Source: Nocardioides sp. cx-173 | GTDB taxonomy: Bacteria; Actinomycetota; Actinomycetes; Propionibacteriales; Nocardioidaceae | Assembly: GCF_021117365.1 (NCBI RefSeq) | Contig: NZ_CP088262.1 | Span: forward strand, 62,001 to 126,000 | DNA length: 64,000 nucleotides | Direction of reading: 5' to 3' | Shown here: piece by piece, positions 17,679 through 26,866 of the stretch | Layout: each line of letters opens with the position of its first letter | Numbering within the stretch: the first letter of the stretch is position 1 | Notes under the pieces: generated by a model | Database searches by the model: none | What the model was told of the DNA's origin: nothing | The model's input: the letters and a program-made list of their open reading frames with translations, nothing else | Position numbers and translations under genes: made by a program

Positions 17679-18686
17679 ATGATCGAAGCACGAGGTCTCG
17701 TGCAGACCTTCTCCACCGGCCAGGGCAGGAAGAAGAAGCCGGTCCACGCCGTGGCGGGGGTGGACCTGGACGTCGCCGAGGGCGAGGTCGTCGGCTTCCT
17801 CGGCCCCAACGGGGCCGGCAAGACCACGACCCTACGCATGCTGGTGACCCTGCTGAGGCCGACGGCCGGCACGGCGCGCGTCGCCGGGTACGACGTCGTA
17901 CGCGAGGCCAACCAGGTGCGCCGCAGCATCGGCTACGTCTCGCAGACCGGGGGCGTGTTCAGCAGCGCCCGCGCCGGCGAGGAGGTGATGGACCACGGCA
18001 TGCTCTACGGCCTGAGCCGCCAGCAGGTGGAGGCCCGCGGCAGGGAGCTGTTCGAGCAGCTGCAGCTCGACGGGCTGTGGGAACGCATGCCCAAGAACAT
18101 GTCCGGCGGCCAGAAGCGCCGCCTCGACATCGTGGCCGGGCTGATCCACGACCCGACCCTGGTCTTCCTCGACGAGCCGACCACCGGCCTGGACCCCCAG
18201 GCGCGCGCCAACCTCTGGGAGCACATCGCCCGGCTGCGCACCGACCGCGGGGCGACCGTGTTCCTGACGACGCACTACCTCGACGAGGCCGACGCCCTGA
18301 GCGACCGGATCGTCATCATCGACCAGGGGCGCATCGTGGCCAGCGACACCGCCGACAACCTCAAGGCGCAGGTCTCCGGCGACCTGGTCGATCTCGAGGT
18401 CGCCGACGAGCACCACGTCGTCGTGGCCCGGGACAAGCTGGCCTCGATCGGCACCCAGGTCGAGGTCGACGGCCGGCATGTGCGCGGCCGCGTACCGCGC
18501 GCCGGCCGTGCGATCCCCGCGCTCCTGCGGGACCTGGACAACGCGGCCGTCTCCCTCGACTCGATCGAGGTGGCGCGCCCGACGCTCGACGACGTCTTCC
18601 TCACCCTCACCGGCCGGTCCCTGCGCGACGCGGAGGCGGCGTCCGACGGCACCGCCGACCCCCAGCTCGAAGGAGCCTCCGCATGA
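17679..18686 (+). CDS. ABC transporter ATP-binding protein, DrrA-like
   Basis: About 335 residues. Walker A GPNGAGKTTT, Q-loop VSQTGG, signature NMSGGQKRRLD, Walker B LVFLDEPTTGLDP, H-loop TTHYLDEAD, then a C-terminal domain (DLEVADEHHVVVARDKL) typical of the DrrA/CcmA daunorubicin-resistance group. Start ATG 17679, RBS AAGGAG; a -10-like TAGTCT lies at 17644. Pairs with the overlapping permease gene to form an exporter of an unknown, probably hydrophobic compound. Confidence 0.92.
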   Translation: MIEARGLVQTFSTGQGRKKKPVHAVAGVDLDVAEGEVVGFLGPNGAGKTTTLRMLVTLLRPTAGTARVAGYDVVREANQVRRSIGYVSQTGGVFSSARAGEEVMDHGMLYGLSRQQVEARGRELFEQLQLDGLWERMPKNMSGGQKRRLDIVAGLIHDPTLVFLDEPTTGLDPQARANLWEHIARLRTDRGATVFLTTHYLDEADALSDRIVIIDQGRIVASDTADNLKAQVSGDLVDLEVADEHHVVVARDKLASIGTQVEVDGRHVRGRVPRAGRAIPALLRDLDNAAVSLDSIEVARPTLDDVFLTLTGRSLRDAEAASDGTADPQLEGASA

Positions 18687-19456
18687 ACGCCGGCAACACC
18701 TTCGCCCGCGACTCCCTCATCGTCTTCCGCCGCCAGATCCGGATGAACCTGCGCAACCCCGCGTGGGTCCTGATCGGCGTCATGCAGCCGGTGCTCTACC
18801 TGCTCCTCTTCGGCCCGCTGCTCGAGCCCGTCGTGCGCACGTTCCCCGGCTTCGACGGCAACGAGTTCACGTTCCTGGTGCCGGGCCTGCTCGTGCAGCT
18901 CGGCCTGTTCGGCGCGTTCTTCGCCGGCTTCGGGCTGATCGCGGAGTGGCGCGAGGGCGTGGTCGAGGCCGAGCGGGTCACCCCCGCCAACCGAACGGCG
19001 CTGCTGTGCGGGCGGCTGCTGCGCGACCTGGCGCAGCTGCTCGTCCAGGCGGTGATCCTGGTCGCGCTCGGCTACTGGATGGGCATGCGCGGCTCGGCCG
19101 GCGGGATCCTGCTGGGCATCCTGCTGACGCTGCTCATCGGCGGCGCCTGCGCGGCCGCGTCCAACGCCCTGGCGCTCACGACCAAGTCCGAGGACGTCAT
19201 GGCGCCGCTGATCAACATGGTGATGATGCCGGTGCTGCTGCTCAGCGGGATCCTGCTGCCGATGACGCTGGGCCCCGCCTGGCTGCAGAACACCAGCGAC
19301 TTCATGCCGTTCCGGTGGATCGTCGACGGGGTGCGCGACGCCTTCACCGGCGACCTCGGCACCAGCGGCGTCCTGTGGGGCACCACCTGGGCCGCCGGAC
19401 TGTTCGTGGTGGGCCTGTGGTGGGGCACCTCGGTGTTCCGCCGCGACGACGCGTAG
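18683..19456 (+). CDS. ABC-2 type transporter permease, DrrB-like
   Basis: About 257 residues with six membrane helices. ABC-2 motifs include AEWREGVVEAERVTP (the conserved REG segment) and PVLLLSGILLPM followed by TLGPAWLQNTSDFMPFRWIV. ATG at 18683 overlaps the ATPase stop (ATGA), so the two are translationally coupled. Family members export antibiotics, polyketides or lipids; the cargo here is unknown. Confidence 0.92.
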   Translation: MNAGNTFARDSLIVFRRQIRMNLRNPAWVLIGVMQPVLYLLLFGPLLEPVVRTFPGFDGNEFTFLVPGLLVQLGLFGAFFAGFGLIAEWREGVVEAERVTPANRTALLCGRLLRDLAQLLVQAVILVALGYWMGMRGSAGGILLGILLTLLIGGACAAASNALALTTKSEDVMAPLINMVMMPVLLLSGILLPMTLGPAWLQNTSDFMPFRWIVDGVRDAFTGDLGTSGVLWGTTWAAGLFVVGLWWGTSVFRRDDA

Positions 19457-19566
19457 GGCGGCCTACGGCGGGCCGGTCAGGGTGAGCGACCCCGTCCGGT
19501 TCCGGCGTGTCGCACCCGGTGGAGCGGCCCGGGAACCGCTCGACGGCCCCGCCCGTCCCAGGACCC

Positions 19567-21219
19567 ATGACTCTCGGTCCGCTGTCTCGCCTCCGCCCCC
19601 GCTCGCGCACCCTCACCGTCGCCGCGCTCGCCGGCTCGCTCGCCCTCACCCTCGCCGGCTGCTCGGGCGGCCCCGGCCCGGGTGAGCCGGAGCCCGGGCC
19701 GGAGCCCGGGACGGTGACCCGCGGGATCGACGCGGCGGCGTACGTGGAGGAGTACGAGGAGACGCAGGGCGACGGCTCGGTGAACTACTCCCAGAGCCTG
19801 CCCGGTGACTCCGAGACAGGCGGGCCGCCGGTGCCGGAGCCGCAGGTGCCGGGGCTGCTCGACGACAACACCTTCGTCGACGCCGGGACGGCCGGGTTCG
19901 TGGACCCGGGCGAGGATGCGGAGTCGACGTTCGCGCTGGACGTCGACACCGGCTCGTACGGCGTCGCCCGCACGCTGCTCGCCGAGGGGGTGCTCCCGCC
20001 GCCGGAGTCGATCCGGGTCGAGGAGTGGGTCAACGCCCTGCCGAGCGACGCGGCCGCGCCGGCCGCAGGGGAGGGCGACCTGGCGGTGACCAGCGACTCC
20101 GGGCCGGCGCCCAGCCTCGACGACGGCACCCAGCTGGTGCGGGTGGCGGTCGCGGCGCGCGAGGTGACGCCGGCCGAGCGGCCGCGGGTCAACGTCACCC
20201 TCGTGGTGGACACCTCGGGCAGCATGGACATCCGCTCCCGGCTCGGGCTCGTGCGCTCGTCGCTGGCCCTGCTGGCCGACCGGCTGCGCGACGACGACAC
20301 GGTGTCGGTGGTGACGTTCGAGGACCAGGCCCGCCCGGTGCTCGAGCCCACGCCGGTGCGCCAGACGCAGGTCATCCTGGACGCGGTCGAGGAGCTCGCG
20401 CCGGGCGGCAGCACCAACCTCGAGGCCGGGCTAGCGCTGGGCTACGAGCAGGCGCGCGAGGGGTACGACGAGGACGCGGTCAACCTGGTCGTCCTCTGCT
20501 CCGACGGCGTCGCCAACGTCGGGGCGACCGGCCCCGGCTCGATCAGCGAGCGGATCGCCGAGGAGGGCCGCGACGGGATCAGCCTGGTGACGGTCGGCTA
20601 CGGCATGGGCAACTACAACGACCACCTGATGGAGCAGCTGGCCGACCTCGGCGACGGCTTCTACTCCTACGTCGACACCTTCGAGGAGGCCGAGGAGCTC
20701 TTCGGCAGCGCGCTGACGACCACGCTCACGCCGGTGGCCGCCGAGGCGCGGACCCAGGTGAGCTTCGACCCCGAGCGCGTGGCGGCGTACCGCCTGGTCG
20801 GCTACGACAACCGGGCGATCGCCGACGAGGACTTCGAGGACCTGGACGTCGACGCCGGCGAGCTCGGCGCCGGCCACCGCGCGAGCGCCCTCTACGAGGT
20901 GCGCCTGGCCGCGGGAGTCGAGCCGGGCGACCCGATCGGCACCGCCACCGTCCGCTGGCGCTCCCCGGACGCCGGCCCGGCAGAGGCGCTCACACAGCTA
21001 CGAGCCGCCGACCCGGAGGCCCCCGTGGCGCCGTCACTGGAGCTGGCGGCGGCGGTGGCCGACCTGGCGCAGCTGCTCAAGCGGGCCGCGCCGTACGACG
21101 GCCGGCCGGTCACCCTCGACGACGTCGCCGAGCGGGTGGCGGCGCTGGAGTCCGTGGGGGTCGCCGGGGCGGAGGAGGTCGCCGGGCTGGTCGCCGCTGC
21201 GCGCCGAGCGCAGAGCTGA
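19567..21219 (+). CDS. VWA-domain lipoprotein, YfbK-like
   Basis: About 550 residues. Lipoprotein signal with lipobox LTLAGC (Cys about 32), then a Pro/Glu-rich linker, a von Willebrand-associated N-terminal domain (STFALDVDTGSYGVARTLL, VEEWVN), a VWA domain with an intact MIDAS (VVDTSGSMD about 212-220; GGSTNLEAGLALGY; LCSDGVANVG) and a C-terminal DUF3520-like region (VAAYRLVGYDNRAIADEDF). VWA domains of this type mediate metal-dependent protein contacts at the cell surface. ATG 19567 preferred over GTG 19507 because the signal peptide then starts properly. Confidence 0.88.
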   Translation: MTLGPLSRLRPRSRTLTVAALAGSLALTLAGCSGGPGPGEPEPGPEPGTVTRGIDAAAYVEEYEETQGDGSVNYSQSLPGDSETGGPPVPEPQVPGLLDDNTFVDAGTAGFVDPGEDAESTFALDVDTGSYGVARTLLAEGVLPPPESIRVEEWVNALPSDAAAPAAGEGDLAVTSDSGPAPSLDDGTQLVRVAVAAREVTPAERPRVNVTLVVDTSGSMDIRSRLGLVRSSLALLADRLRDDDTVSVVTFEDQARPVLEPTPVRQTQVILDAVEELAPGGSTNLEAGLALGYEQAREGYDEDAVNLVVLCSDGVANVGATGPGSISERIAEEGRDGISLVTVGYGMGNYNDHLMEQLADLGDGFYSYVDTFEEAEELFGSALTTTLTPVAAEARTQVSFDPERVAAYRLVGYDNRAIADEDFEDLDVDAGELGAGHRASALYEVRLAAGVEPGDPIGTATVRWRSPDAGPAEALTQLRAADPEAPVAPSLELAAAVADLAQLLKRAAPYDGRPVTLDDVAERVAALESVGVAGAEEVAGLVAAARRAQS

Positions 21220-21220
21220 G

Positions 21221-21277
21221 TTTACAAAGCGGGGGGTCTTGTCAAGCAGGTTTACAACCACTACGGTCTTGTAAACC
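21221..21277. promoter_or_regulatory. Tandem inverted repeats upstream of alkB
   Basis: Perfect repeat GGTTTACAA (21249-21257), 11-nt spacer, TTGTAAACC (21269-21277). A second, imperfect copy with the same geometry lies upstream: TTTACAA (21221-21227), 11-nt spacer, TTGTCAA (21239-21245). Both spacers end in GGTC. The sites end 18 bp before the alkB start and are the natural candidates for binding by the TetR protein encoded just downstream of alkB. Confidence 0.75.
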
Positions 21278-21295
21278 GCACGGAAGGCAGGCCCC

Positions 21296-22750
21296 ATGGA
21301 CCAGATCGCCAACAGCACCGTCCCCGCCGGCTCGACCGAGCAGTGGCGCGACCGCAAGCGCTACCTGTGGCTGATCGGCCTGGTCGTCCCGTCGTTGGCG
21401 TTCCTCGGCTACGGGCTGTGGCTGGCCACCGGCCTCGGCGTGTGGTTCTGGGTGGGCCCGGTCGTGATCCTGGTGATCGTCCCGGCGATCGACCTGGTGA
21501 CCGGCCTGGACCGCTCCAACCCGCCCGACGACGCGATCGAGGCGTTGGAGCAGGACCGCTACTACCGCTGGATCACCTACCTCTTCCTGCCCGTGCAGTA
21601 CGCCGGCTTCGTCGGCGCGATGTACCTCATCGCGCGCGGCGACCCCCTCGGCATCGGGGGTGACCTGAGCGTGGTGGACAAGGTGGGGCTCGCGATCTCG
21701 ATCGGCTGCATCGGCGGCATCGGTATCAACACCGCCCACGAGCTGGGCCACAAGCGCGAGGCCAACGAGCGCTGGCTGTCCAAGATCGCGCTGGCCCAGA
21801 GCTTCTACGGCCACTTCTACATCGAGCACAACCGCGGCCACCACGTCCGGGTCGCCACCCCCGAGGACCCGGCGTCCTCGCGGCTGGGCGAGACGTTCTA
21901 CGCGTTCTGGCCCCGCACCGTGGGCGGGTCGCTGAAGAGCGCGTGGCGCGTCGAGAAGCGTCGCTACGCCCGCCGCAAGCAGCACCCGTGGCGCCTGGGC
22001 AACGACGTGCTCAACGCCTGGCTGATGTCGGCGGTGCTCTTCGGCGCGCTCGTCGCGTGGCTGGGCGTCGGCCTCACGCCGTACCTCGTGCTGCAGGCGG
22101 TCGTCGGCTTCTCGCTGCTCGAGGTCGTCAACTACATGGAGCACTACGGGATGCTGCGCCGCAAGGTCGGCGTCGGCGACCGGCAGCGCTACGAGCGGGT
22201 CGACCCGTCGCACTCGTGGAACTCCAACAACATCGCCACCAACGTGCTGCTCTACCACCTGCAGCGCCACAGCGACCACCACGCCAACCCCACCCGGCGC
22301 TACCAGACCCTGCGCGACTTCGAGGAGTCGCCGGTGCTGCCGACTGGGTACGCCGGGATGATCGTGCTCGCGCTGGTGCCCCCGCTGTGGCGCCGGGTCA
22401 TGGACCCGCGTGTCGCGCGCCACTTCGACGGCGACATCACCCGCGCCAACCTGCAGCCGGGCAAGGAGGCCAGGCTGCTCGCCCGCTGGCCGCGGCCGGC
22501 CGCCGTGGTCGAGGCGGAGCGCGTGGAGGCCGCGCGGGTCGCCGCGGAGGCGGCCGCCGTCCCCGCCGACGAGGTCGTGGCGGCGCGCTGCCCGGGCTGC
22601 GGCTACACCTACGAGGTGGAGGCCGGCCACGAGCTCGAGGGCTTCGCGGCCGGGACCGCCTGGTCGCAGATCCCCGACGACTGGTGCTGCCCCGACTGCG
22701 GCGTGCGCGACAAGGTCGACTTCCTCCTGCTCAGCTCGGTCGACGCCTGA
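21296..22750 (+). CDS. alkB: Alkane 1-monooxygenase fused to rubredoxin (AlkB-Rd)
   Basis: 484 residues. Integral-membrane non-haem di-iron hydroxylase that oxidises terminal methyl groups of medium/long n-alkanes. Histidine boxes HELGHKR (148-154), EHNRGHH (177-183) and a third box HSDHHANP, plus NYMEHYGMLRR, are all intact. A C-terminal rubredoxin domain (about 432-475, CPGCGYTYEVEAG and WCCPDCGVRDKVDF) supplies electrons in cis. Such fusions are known in Nocardioides, Dietzia and other actinomycetes. Start ATG 21296, RBS GGAAGG. No rubredoxin reductase gene is present in the window. Followed by its probable TetR regulator. Confidence 0.96.
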   Translation: MDQIANSTVPAGSTEQWRDRKRYLWLIGLVVPSLAFLGYGLWLATGLGVWFWVGPVVILVIVPAIDLVTGLDRSNPPDDAIEALEQDRYYRWITYLFLPVQYAGFVGAMYLIARGDPLGIGGDLSVVDKVGLAISIGCIGGIGINTAHELGHKREANERWLSKIALAQSFYGHFYIEHNRGHHVRVATPEDPASSRLGETFYAFWPRTVGGSLKSAWRVEKRRYARRKQHPWRLGNDVLNAWLMSAVLFGALVAWLGVGLTPYLVLQAVVGFSLLEVVNYMEHYGMLRRKVGVGDRQRYERVDPSHSWNSNNIATNVLLYHLQRHSDHHANPTRRYQTLRDFEESPVLPTGYAGMIVLALVPPLWRRVMDPRVARHFDGDITRANLQPGKEARLLARWPRPAAVVEAERVEAARVAAEAAAVPADEVVAARCPGCGYTYEVEAGHELEGFAAGTAWSQIPDDWCCPDCGVRDKVDFLLLSSVDA

Positions 22751-22768
22751 CGACCTAGGCTTCTCGGC

Positions 22769-23338
22769 GTGAGCCTGCCCGCCGAGACCATGCGCGCGCG
22801 CGTCGTCGACGCCGCGGTGCGCCTGACGGCCGACATCGGCTGGTCGCAGGTCACGATGGCTCGGCTCGCCGACCAGGTGGGGGTGAGCCGGCAGACCGTC
22901 TACAACGAGATGGGCTCCAAGGCCGGCCTCGCGGAGGCGATGATCCTGCGCGAGCTGGAGCGCTTCCTCGGCGTCGTCACCGTCGCCTTCGACGAGCACC
23001 CGACCGATCTGGTGGAGGCGATCAACGCCGCCGCGACCAGCGTGCTCGAGCTCGCCCAGGACAACCGGCTGCTGCACGCCGTCGTCTCCGCCACGCACGG
23101 CGCCGACACCGAGCTGCTGCCGCTGCTGACCACGCACGCCCAGTCGCTGCTCACGGCGGCCAAGCTGGTGATCGCCGAGCGCGTCACGCCGTACGACGTC
23201 GCGCTCGAGGCCGACCGCCTCGAGGCCGCCATCGACATGGTCGTCCGGGTCGTCCTCAGCCACGTCATGCAGCCCAGCGACACCCCCGCCGCCACCGCCG
23301 CCGACATCGCCTGGATCGCCGGCCGCGTCCTGCGCTGA
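22769..23338 (+). CDS. TetR-family regulator, probably of alkB
   Basis: 189 residues. HTH: LTADIGWSQVTMARLADQVG and VSRQTVYNEMGSKAGLAEAM. This N-terminal pattern and the place right after alkB match AlkX/AlkU-type regulators of actinobacterial alkane genes. GTG start 22769, 18 bp after alkB; a TAGGCT -10 box ends 7 nt before it, so it may also have its own leaderless transcript. Expected to bind the inverted repeats at 21221-21277. Its stop codon lies inside repeat element A1. Confidence 0.88.
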   Translation: MSLPAETMRARVVDAAVRLTADIGWSQVTMARLADQVGVSRQTVYNEMGSKAGLAEAMILRELERFLGVVTVAFDEHPTDLVEAINAAATSVLELAQDNRLLHAVVSATHGADTELLPLLTTHAQSLLTAAKLVIAERVTPYDVALEADRLEAAIDMVVRVVLSHVMQPSDTPAATAADIAWIAGRVLR

Positions 23339-23401
23339 CCCGTCACCAACTGCGCGGATTCCCCGCTGACCCGTCAGAAAGTTTGTGACGGGTCAGCGGG
23401 G
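23333..23401. repeat. Hairpin repeat family A, copy 1
   Basis: Begins at the TetR stop codon. After a half-unit GCTGACCCGTCA comes a perfect 16-bp stem, CCCCGCTGACCCGTCA (23361-23376) and TGACGGGTCAGCGGGG (23386-23401), around the loop GAAAGTTTG. A 66-bp version with only about five differences occurs at 52425-52490. It may act as a terminator, but sequence conservation including the loop points to a dispersed repeat. Confidence 0.88.
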
Positions 23402-23444
23402 GCGAGCCGGATCCCGGTGCTCGCGACGGCTCTAGTGTTCATCT

Positions 23445-24845
23445 GTGAGCGCGTCGGAGGCGTCGGAGGTGCGGCTGGGCACCACGACGGGCCGCGCGGT
23501 CATCGCGGCGGCGGTGCTGGGCTCCGGGCTGACGATGCTCGACGGCACGGTCGTCAACGTCGCGCTGAAGACCATCGGCGAGGACCTCGATGCCAGCCTG
23601 GCCCAGCTGCAGTGGGTGAGCAACGGCTACCTGGTCTCGCTGGCCAGCCTGATCCTGCTGGGCGGCTCGCTGGGCGACCGGTTCGGGCGGCGGCGGGTGT
23701 TCGTCCTCGGGACGGTGTGGTTCGCGGCCGCCTCGCTGCTGTGCGGGGTGGCGCCCAGCCCCGAGGTGCTGATCGCGGCCCGGATCCTGCAGGGCGTCGG
23801 CGGGGCGCTGCTCACCCCGGGGAGCCTGGCGATGATCCAGGGTGCGTTCGCGCACGACGACCGGCCGGCGGCCATCGGCGCCTGGTCCGGGCTGGGGAGC
23901 ATCGCGGCCGCCCTCGGCCCGCTGGTCGGGGGCCTGCTGATCGACTACGCCCACTGGCGCTGGATCTTCCTGATCAACCTGCCCCTCGCCGTGCTCACCG
24001 TCGTCATCGCTCGGCACTGGGTCCCCGAGACGCGCGACCCGCACGCCTCGACCCGCTTCGACCTGCCCGGGGCGCTGCTGGCGACGCTCGCGCTGGGCGG
24101 TACGACGTACGCGCTGATCGAGTGGGGCGGTGAGCTTGCGCCGTACGCGGCGGCCGTGGCGGTGCTGAGCGCGGCGGGCTTCGTCCTCGTCGAGCGCCGG
24201 GCGCGCGAGCCGATGCTGGCGCTGGGGATCTTCGCCGACCGGACCTTCAGCGCGGCCAACGCGATGACGCTGCTCGTCTACGCCGCGCTCGGAGCGGTGC
24301 TGTTCTTCCTGACCCTGCAGCTGCAGACCGTCAGCGGCTACACCGCACTGGCGGCCGGGCTGGCGTCGCTGCCCATGACGCTGTGCATGCTCTTCCTGGC
24401 GGGCAAGGGCGGCGAGCTCAGCGCGCGCATCGGCCCGCGCCTGCCGATGACGGTCGGGCCGCTCGTGATGGCCGGCGGCACGCTCCTGCTCCTGCTCGTC
24501 GACGGCGAGGGCGCCTACTGGAGCCACGTCCTGCCCGGCATCACCGTGTTCGGCCTCGGGCTCGCGCTCATGGTCGCGCCGCTGACCGCGACGGTGCTCG
24601 CGGCCGCCCCCGACGAGCACGCGGGCATCGCCAGCGGGGTCAACAACGCCGTGGCCCGCGCCGGATCGCTGCTCGCGGTGGCGGCGCTGCCGGTGGCGGT
24701 CGGGCTCGGGGGCGAGGAGTACGCCGACCCGGCGGCCTTCGACGCGGCGTACCGCTCCGCGCTGCCGGCGTGCGCCGCGCTGCTCGCGGCCGGCGGGGTG
24801 CTGTCGTGGCTGACGATCCGCAACCGCGTGCTGAGCGCGGAGTAG
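23445..24845 (+). CDS. MFS transporter, DHA2 (EmrB/QacA) family
   Basis: 466 residues, 14-helix drug:H+ antiporter type. Motif LDGTVVNVALKTIG in helix 1, LGDRFGRRRVFVLGT (loop 2-3), ILQGVGGALLTPGSLAM (helix 4) and GLGSIAAALGPLVGGLL (motif C of exporters) are seen. GTG start 23445; the -10-like TAGTGT ends 6 nt before it, indicating a leaderless mRNA. Likely exports toxic hydrophobic compounds; substrate unknown. Confidence 0.9.
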   Translation: MSASEASEVRLGTTTGRAVIAAAVLGSGLTMLDGTVVNVALKTIGEDLDASLAQLQWVSNGYLVSLASLILLGGSLGDRFGRRRVFVLGTVWFAAASLLCGVAPSPEVLIAARILQGVGGALLTPGSLAMIQGAFAHDDRPAAIGAWSGLGSIAAALGPLVGGLLIDYAHWRWIFLINLPLAVLTVVIARHWVPETRDPHASTRFDLPGALLATLALGGTTYALIEWGGELAPYAAAVAVLSAAGFVLVERRAREPMLALGIFADRTFSAANAMTLLVYAALGAVLFFLTLQLQTVSGYTALAAGLASLPMTLCMLFLAGKGGELSARIGPRLPMTVGPLVMAGGTLLLLLVDGEGAYWSHVLPGITVFGLGLALMVAPLTATVLAAAPDEHAGIASGVNNAVARAGSLLAVAALPVAVGLGGEEYADPAAFDAAYRSALPACAALLAAGGVLSWLTIRNRVLSAE

Positions 24846-24900
24846 GGCTTCGCGGGTGGGACCTTCCGTCGCGGCCTACCCTCGTCGCAAGGAGGGCAGG

Positions 24901-26118
24901 ATGCGGGTCACGCGGGCGCTGGCAGCGACGGCGACGGTCGTCGTCCTCGCGGTCGCGCCCGGGTGCGGCGCCTCGGGGGGTGACGAGCCGACGGCCGACC
25001 CGTCGACGCCGGCCTCGGCGGACCCGGACCCGGACCCGAGCCCCGGCCGACCCGAGGCGCCCGCGATCGACCCGGCGATGGCGATGGACCCGCCGGGGCC
25101 GCGCGAGGGGGCGCTGGAGTCCTCGGACATGATCCTGCTGGACCGTGAGCCCTTCTCCGAGGAGGACGTGGCCGCCATCAGTGCGGTCGAGGGCGTCCAG
25201 CGGGTGGTGCAGTTCTCCCACTCGCAGGTGCCGATCGAGAACCGGCTGCTCAACGTCGCCGCGGTCGACCCCGCGGCGTACCGCAACTACACGCCGCTTG
25301 GCTCCGCGGACCTCCAGGACGTCTGGGACCGGGTGGCGGGCGGTGAGTTCGCCGTGGACCGCAGCCTCGCGAAGCGGCTGCCCACCGACGAGAGCGGCTT
25401 CCTGAGGTTCGGGGCCAAGGAGGGGGACCCGCTGATCCACCTCGGCGCCACCATCGACCAGGCACCGTTCGTCGACGTCGTCGTCAACGAGAAGTGGGTC
25501 GAGCCCCTGGGCATGAAGCCGGGCAACGCGCTCCTGGTCGGCACCGGGGTGACGTCGCCGTACTCGGTGCGGCAGGCGGTCGAGCAGGCGGCCGGGGTCT
25601 CCGCCCAGATGACCGACATCGTCGCGCAGCAGGGTCTCGACCCGGGCGCGAAGCAGATCGCGGTGCCGATCGGGACCGTGGCCGAGGCCGTCGGGACCTT
25701 CACCTACACCGTCCTCGGCGGCGGCCGGATCGCCCCCGACCCGGCGTGGGTCGCCTCGCACATCGCCACCGAGCAGGTGCCGATCCTCGGCACCATCACC
25801 TGCAACCGCTTCGTGATCCCGCAGCTGCGCGAGGCGCTGCTCGAGATCCAGGCCACCGGCCTGGCCGACGAGATCCACCCCGGCGAGTACGCCGGCTGCT
25901 ACTACCCGCGGTTCATCGCCGGCTCGACCACGCTGTCCAACCACTCCTTCGGCCTGGCCCTCGACCTCAACACCCCCGGCAACCAGCGCGGCACGGTCGG
26001 CGAGATGCACCCCGTCGTCGTCTCGATCTTCAAGAAGTGGGGCTTCGCGTGGGGCGGCGACTGGAACTACACCGACCCCATGCACTTCGAGATGAACCGG
26101 CTGGTGAAGCCGGGCTGA
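24901..26118 (+). CDS. M15-family D-Ala-D-Ala carboxypeptidase/endopeptidase, lipoprotein
   Basis: About 405 residues. N-terminal signal with a Cys at 22 (VLAVAPGC, a weak lipobox), an Asp/Pro-rich linker, a large middle domain of unknown role, and a C-terminal M15 peptidase domain: LSNHSFGLALDLNTPGN and FAWGGDWNYTDPMHFEMNRL hold the zinc ligands (His, Asp, His). M15 enzymes cut peptidoglycan stem peptides. ATG 24901 has a strong AAGGAGG upstream; the in-frame extension to 24856 has none. Confidence 0.87.
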   Translation: MRVTRALAATATVVVLAVAPGCGASGGDEPTADPSTPASADPDPDPSPGRPEAPAIDPAMAMDPPGPREGALESSDMILLDREPFSEEDVAAISAVEGVQRVVQFSHSQVPIENRLLNVAAVDPAAYRNYTPLGSADLQDVWDRVAGGEFAVDRSLAKRLPTDESGFLRFGAKEGDPLIHLGATIDQAPFVDVVVNEKWVEPLGMKPGNALLVGTGVTSPYSVRQAVEQAAGVSAQMTDIVAQQGLDPGAKQIAVPIGTVAEAVGTFTYTVLGGGRIAPDPAWVASHIATEQVPILGTITCNRFVIPQLREALLEIQATGLADEIHPGEYAGCYYPRFIAGSTTLSNHSFGLALDLNTPGNQRGTVGEMHPVVVSIFKKWGFAWGGDWNYTDPMHFEMNRLVKPG

Positions 26119-26242
26119 GGCGAAGCGACAGCAGCGCCTGCGGAGTACGGCGCCCGCGCTGCCCTTCGACCGCTCGCCGAGAAGCCGAGCGATGCACCCC
26201 CATTAGGGTGGCGGCTCCATCGTCCGCCTCGGGAGGAGACCC

Positions 26243-26857
26243 ATGTCGTCCGTGCTCGACTGGCTGGTCGGCCTGATGCGCACGATCGGCGCGCCCGGGG
26301 TCGGCTTCGCGACCGCCCTCGAGACGGTGTTCCCGCCGGTGCCCTCGGAGGCGGTGCTGCCGCTGGCGGGCTACACCGCCAGCCAGGGGCACTACGGCCT
26401 CGTCGCCGCGATCACCTGGGCGACGGCGGGATCGCTCGTGGGCGCCCTCGTGCTCTACTACGCCGGCGCGCGGCTGGGCGCCGAGCGGCTGGCCGGGCTC
26501 GCCGAGCGGATTCCGCTGGTGCATGCGCGCGACGTGGAGCGGGCGATGGGCTGGTTCGACCGGCACGGGCGTACGGCGGTCCTCGTGGGGCGGCTGGTCC
26601 CCGGCGTACGCAGCCTGATCTCCGTCCCCGCCGGCGTCAGCCGGATGCCGCTGCTGCAGTTCGCGGGCTACACCACGGCCGGCAGCCTCCTGTGGAACGG
26701 GCTGCTCATCGGCGCCGGCTACGAGCTCGGAGAGCAGTGGCACCTCGTCGAGAGCCGGGCGGGCGAGATCTCCAACGTCGTCTACGTGGTCATCGCCGCC
26801 GCGGTGGTGTGGTTCGTGGTGCGTCGCTGGCGTCGGCTTCGACGCGCCGGTCGGTAG
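26243..26857 (+). CDS. DedA-family membrane protein
   Basis: 204 residues. SNARE-associated/VTT fold: FATALETVFPPVPSEAVLPLAGY near the N-terminus and GRLVPGVRSLISVPAGVSRM with a conserved Arg pair are family hallmarks. Relatives flip phospholipids or undecaprenyl phosphate. GGGAGGAG lies before the ATG; the -10 is perhaps TAGGGT at 26204. The gap before it (26119-26242) holds a small hairpin CGCTCG/CGAGCG and nothing else recognised. Confidence 0.9.
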   Translation: MSSVLDWLVGLMRTIGAPGVGFATALETVFPPVPSEAVLPLAGYTASQGHYGLVAAITWATAGSLVGALVLYYAGARLGAERLAGLAERIPLVHARDVERAMGWFDRHGRTAVLVGRLVPGVRSLISVPAGVSRMPLLQFAGYTTAGSLLWNGLLIGAGYELGEQWHLVESRAGEISNVVYVVIAAAVVWFVVRRWRRLRRAGR

Positions 26858-26866
26858 CCTCCGACC

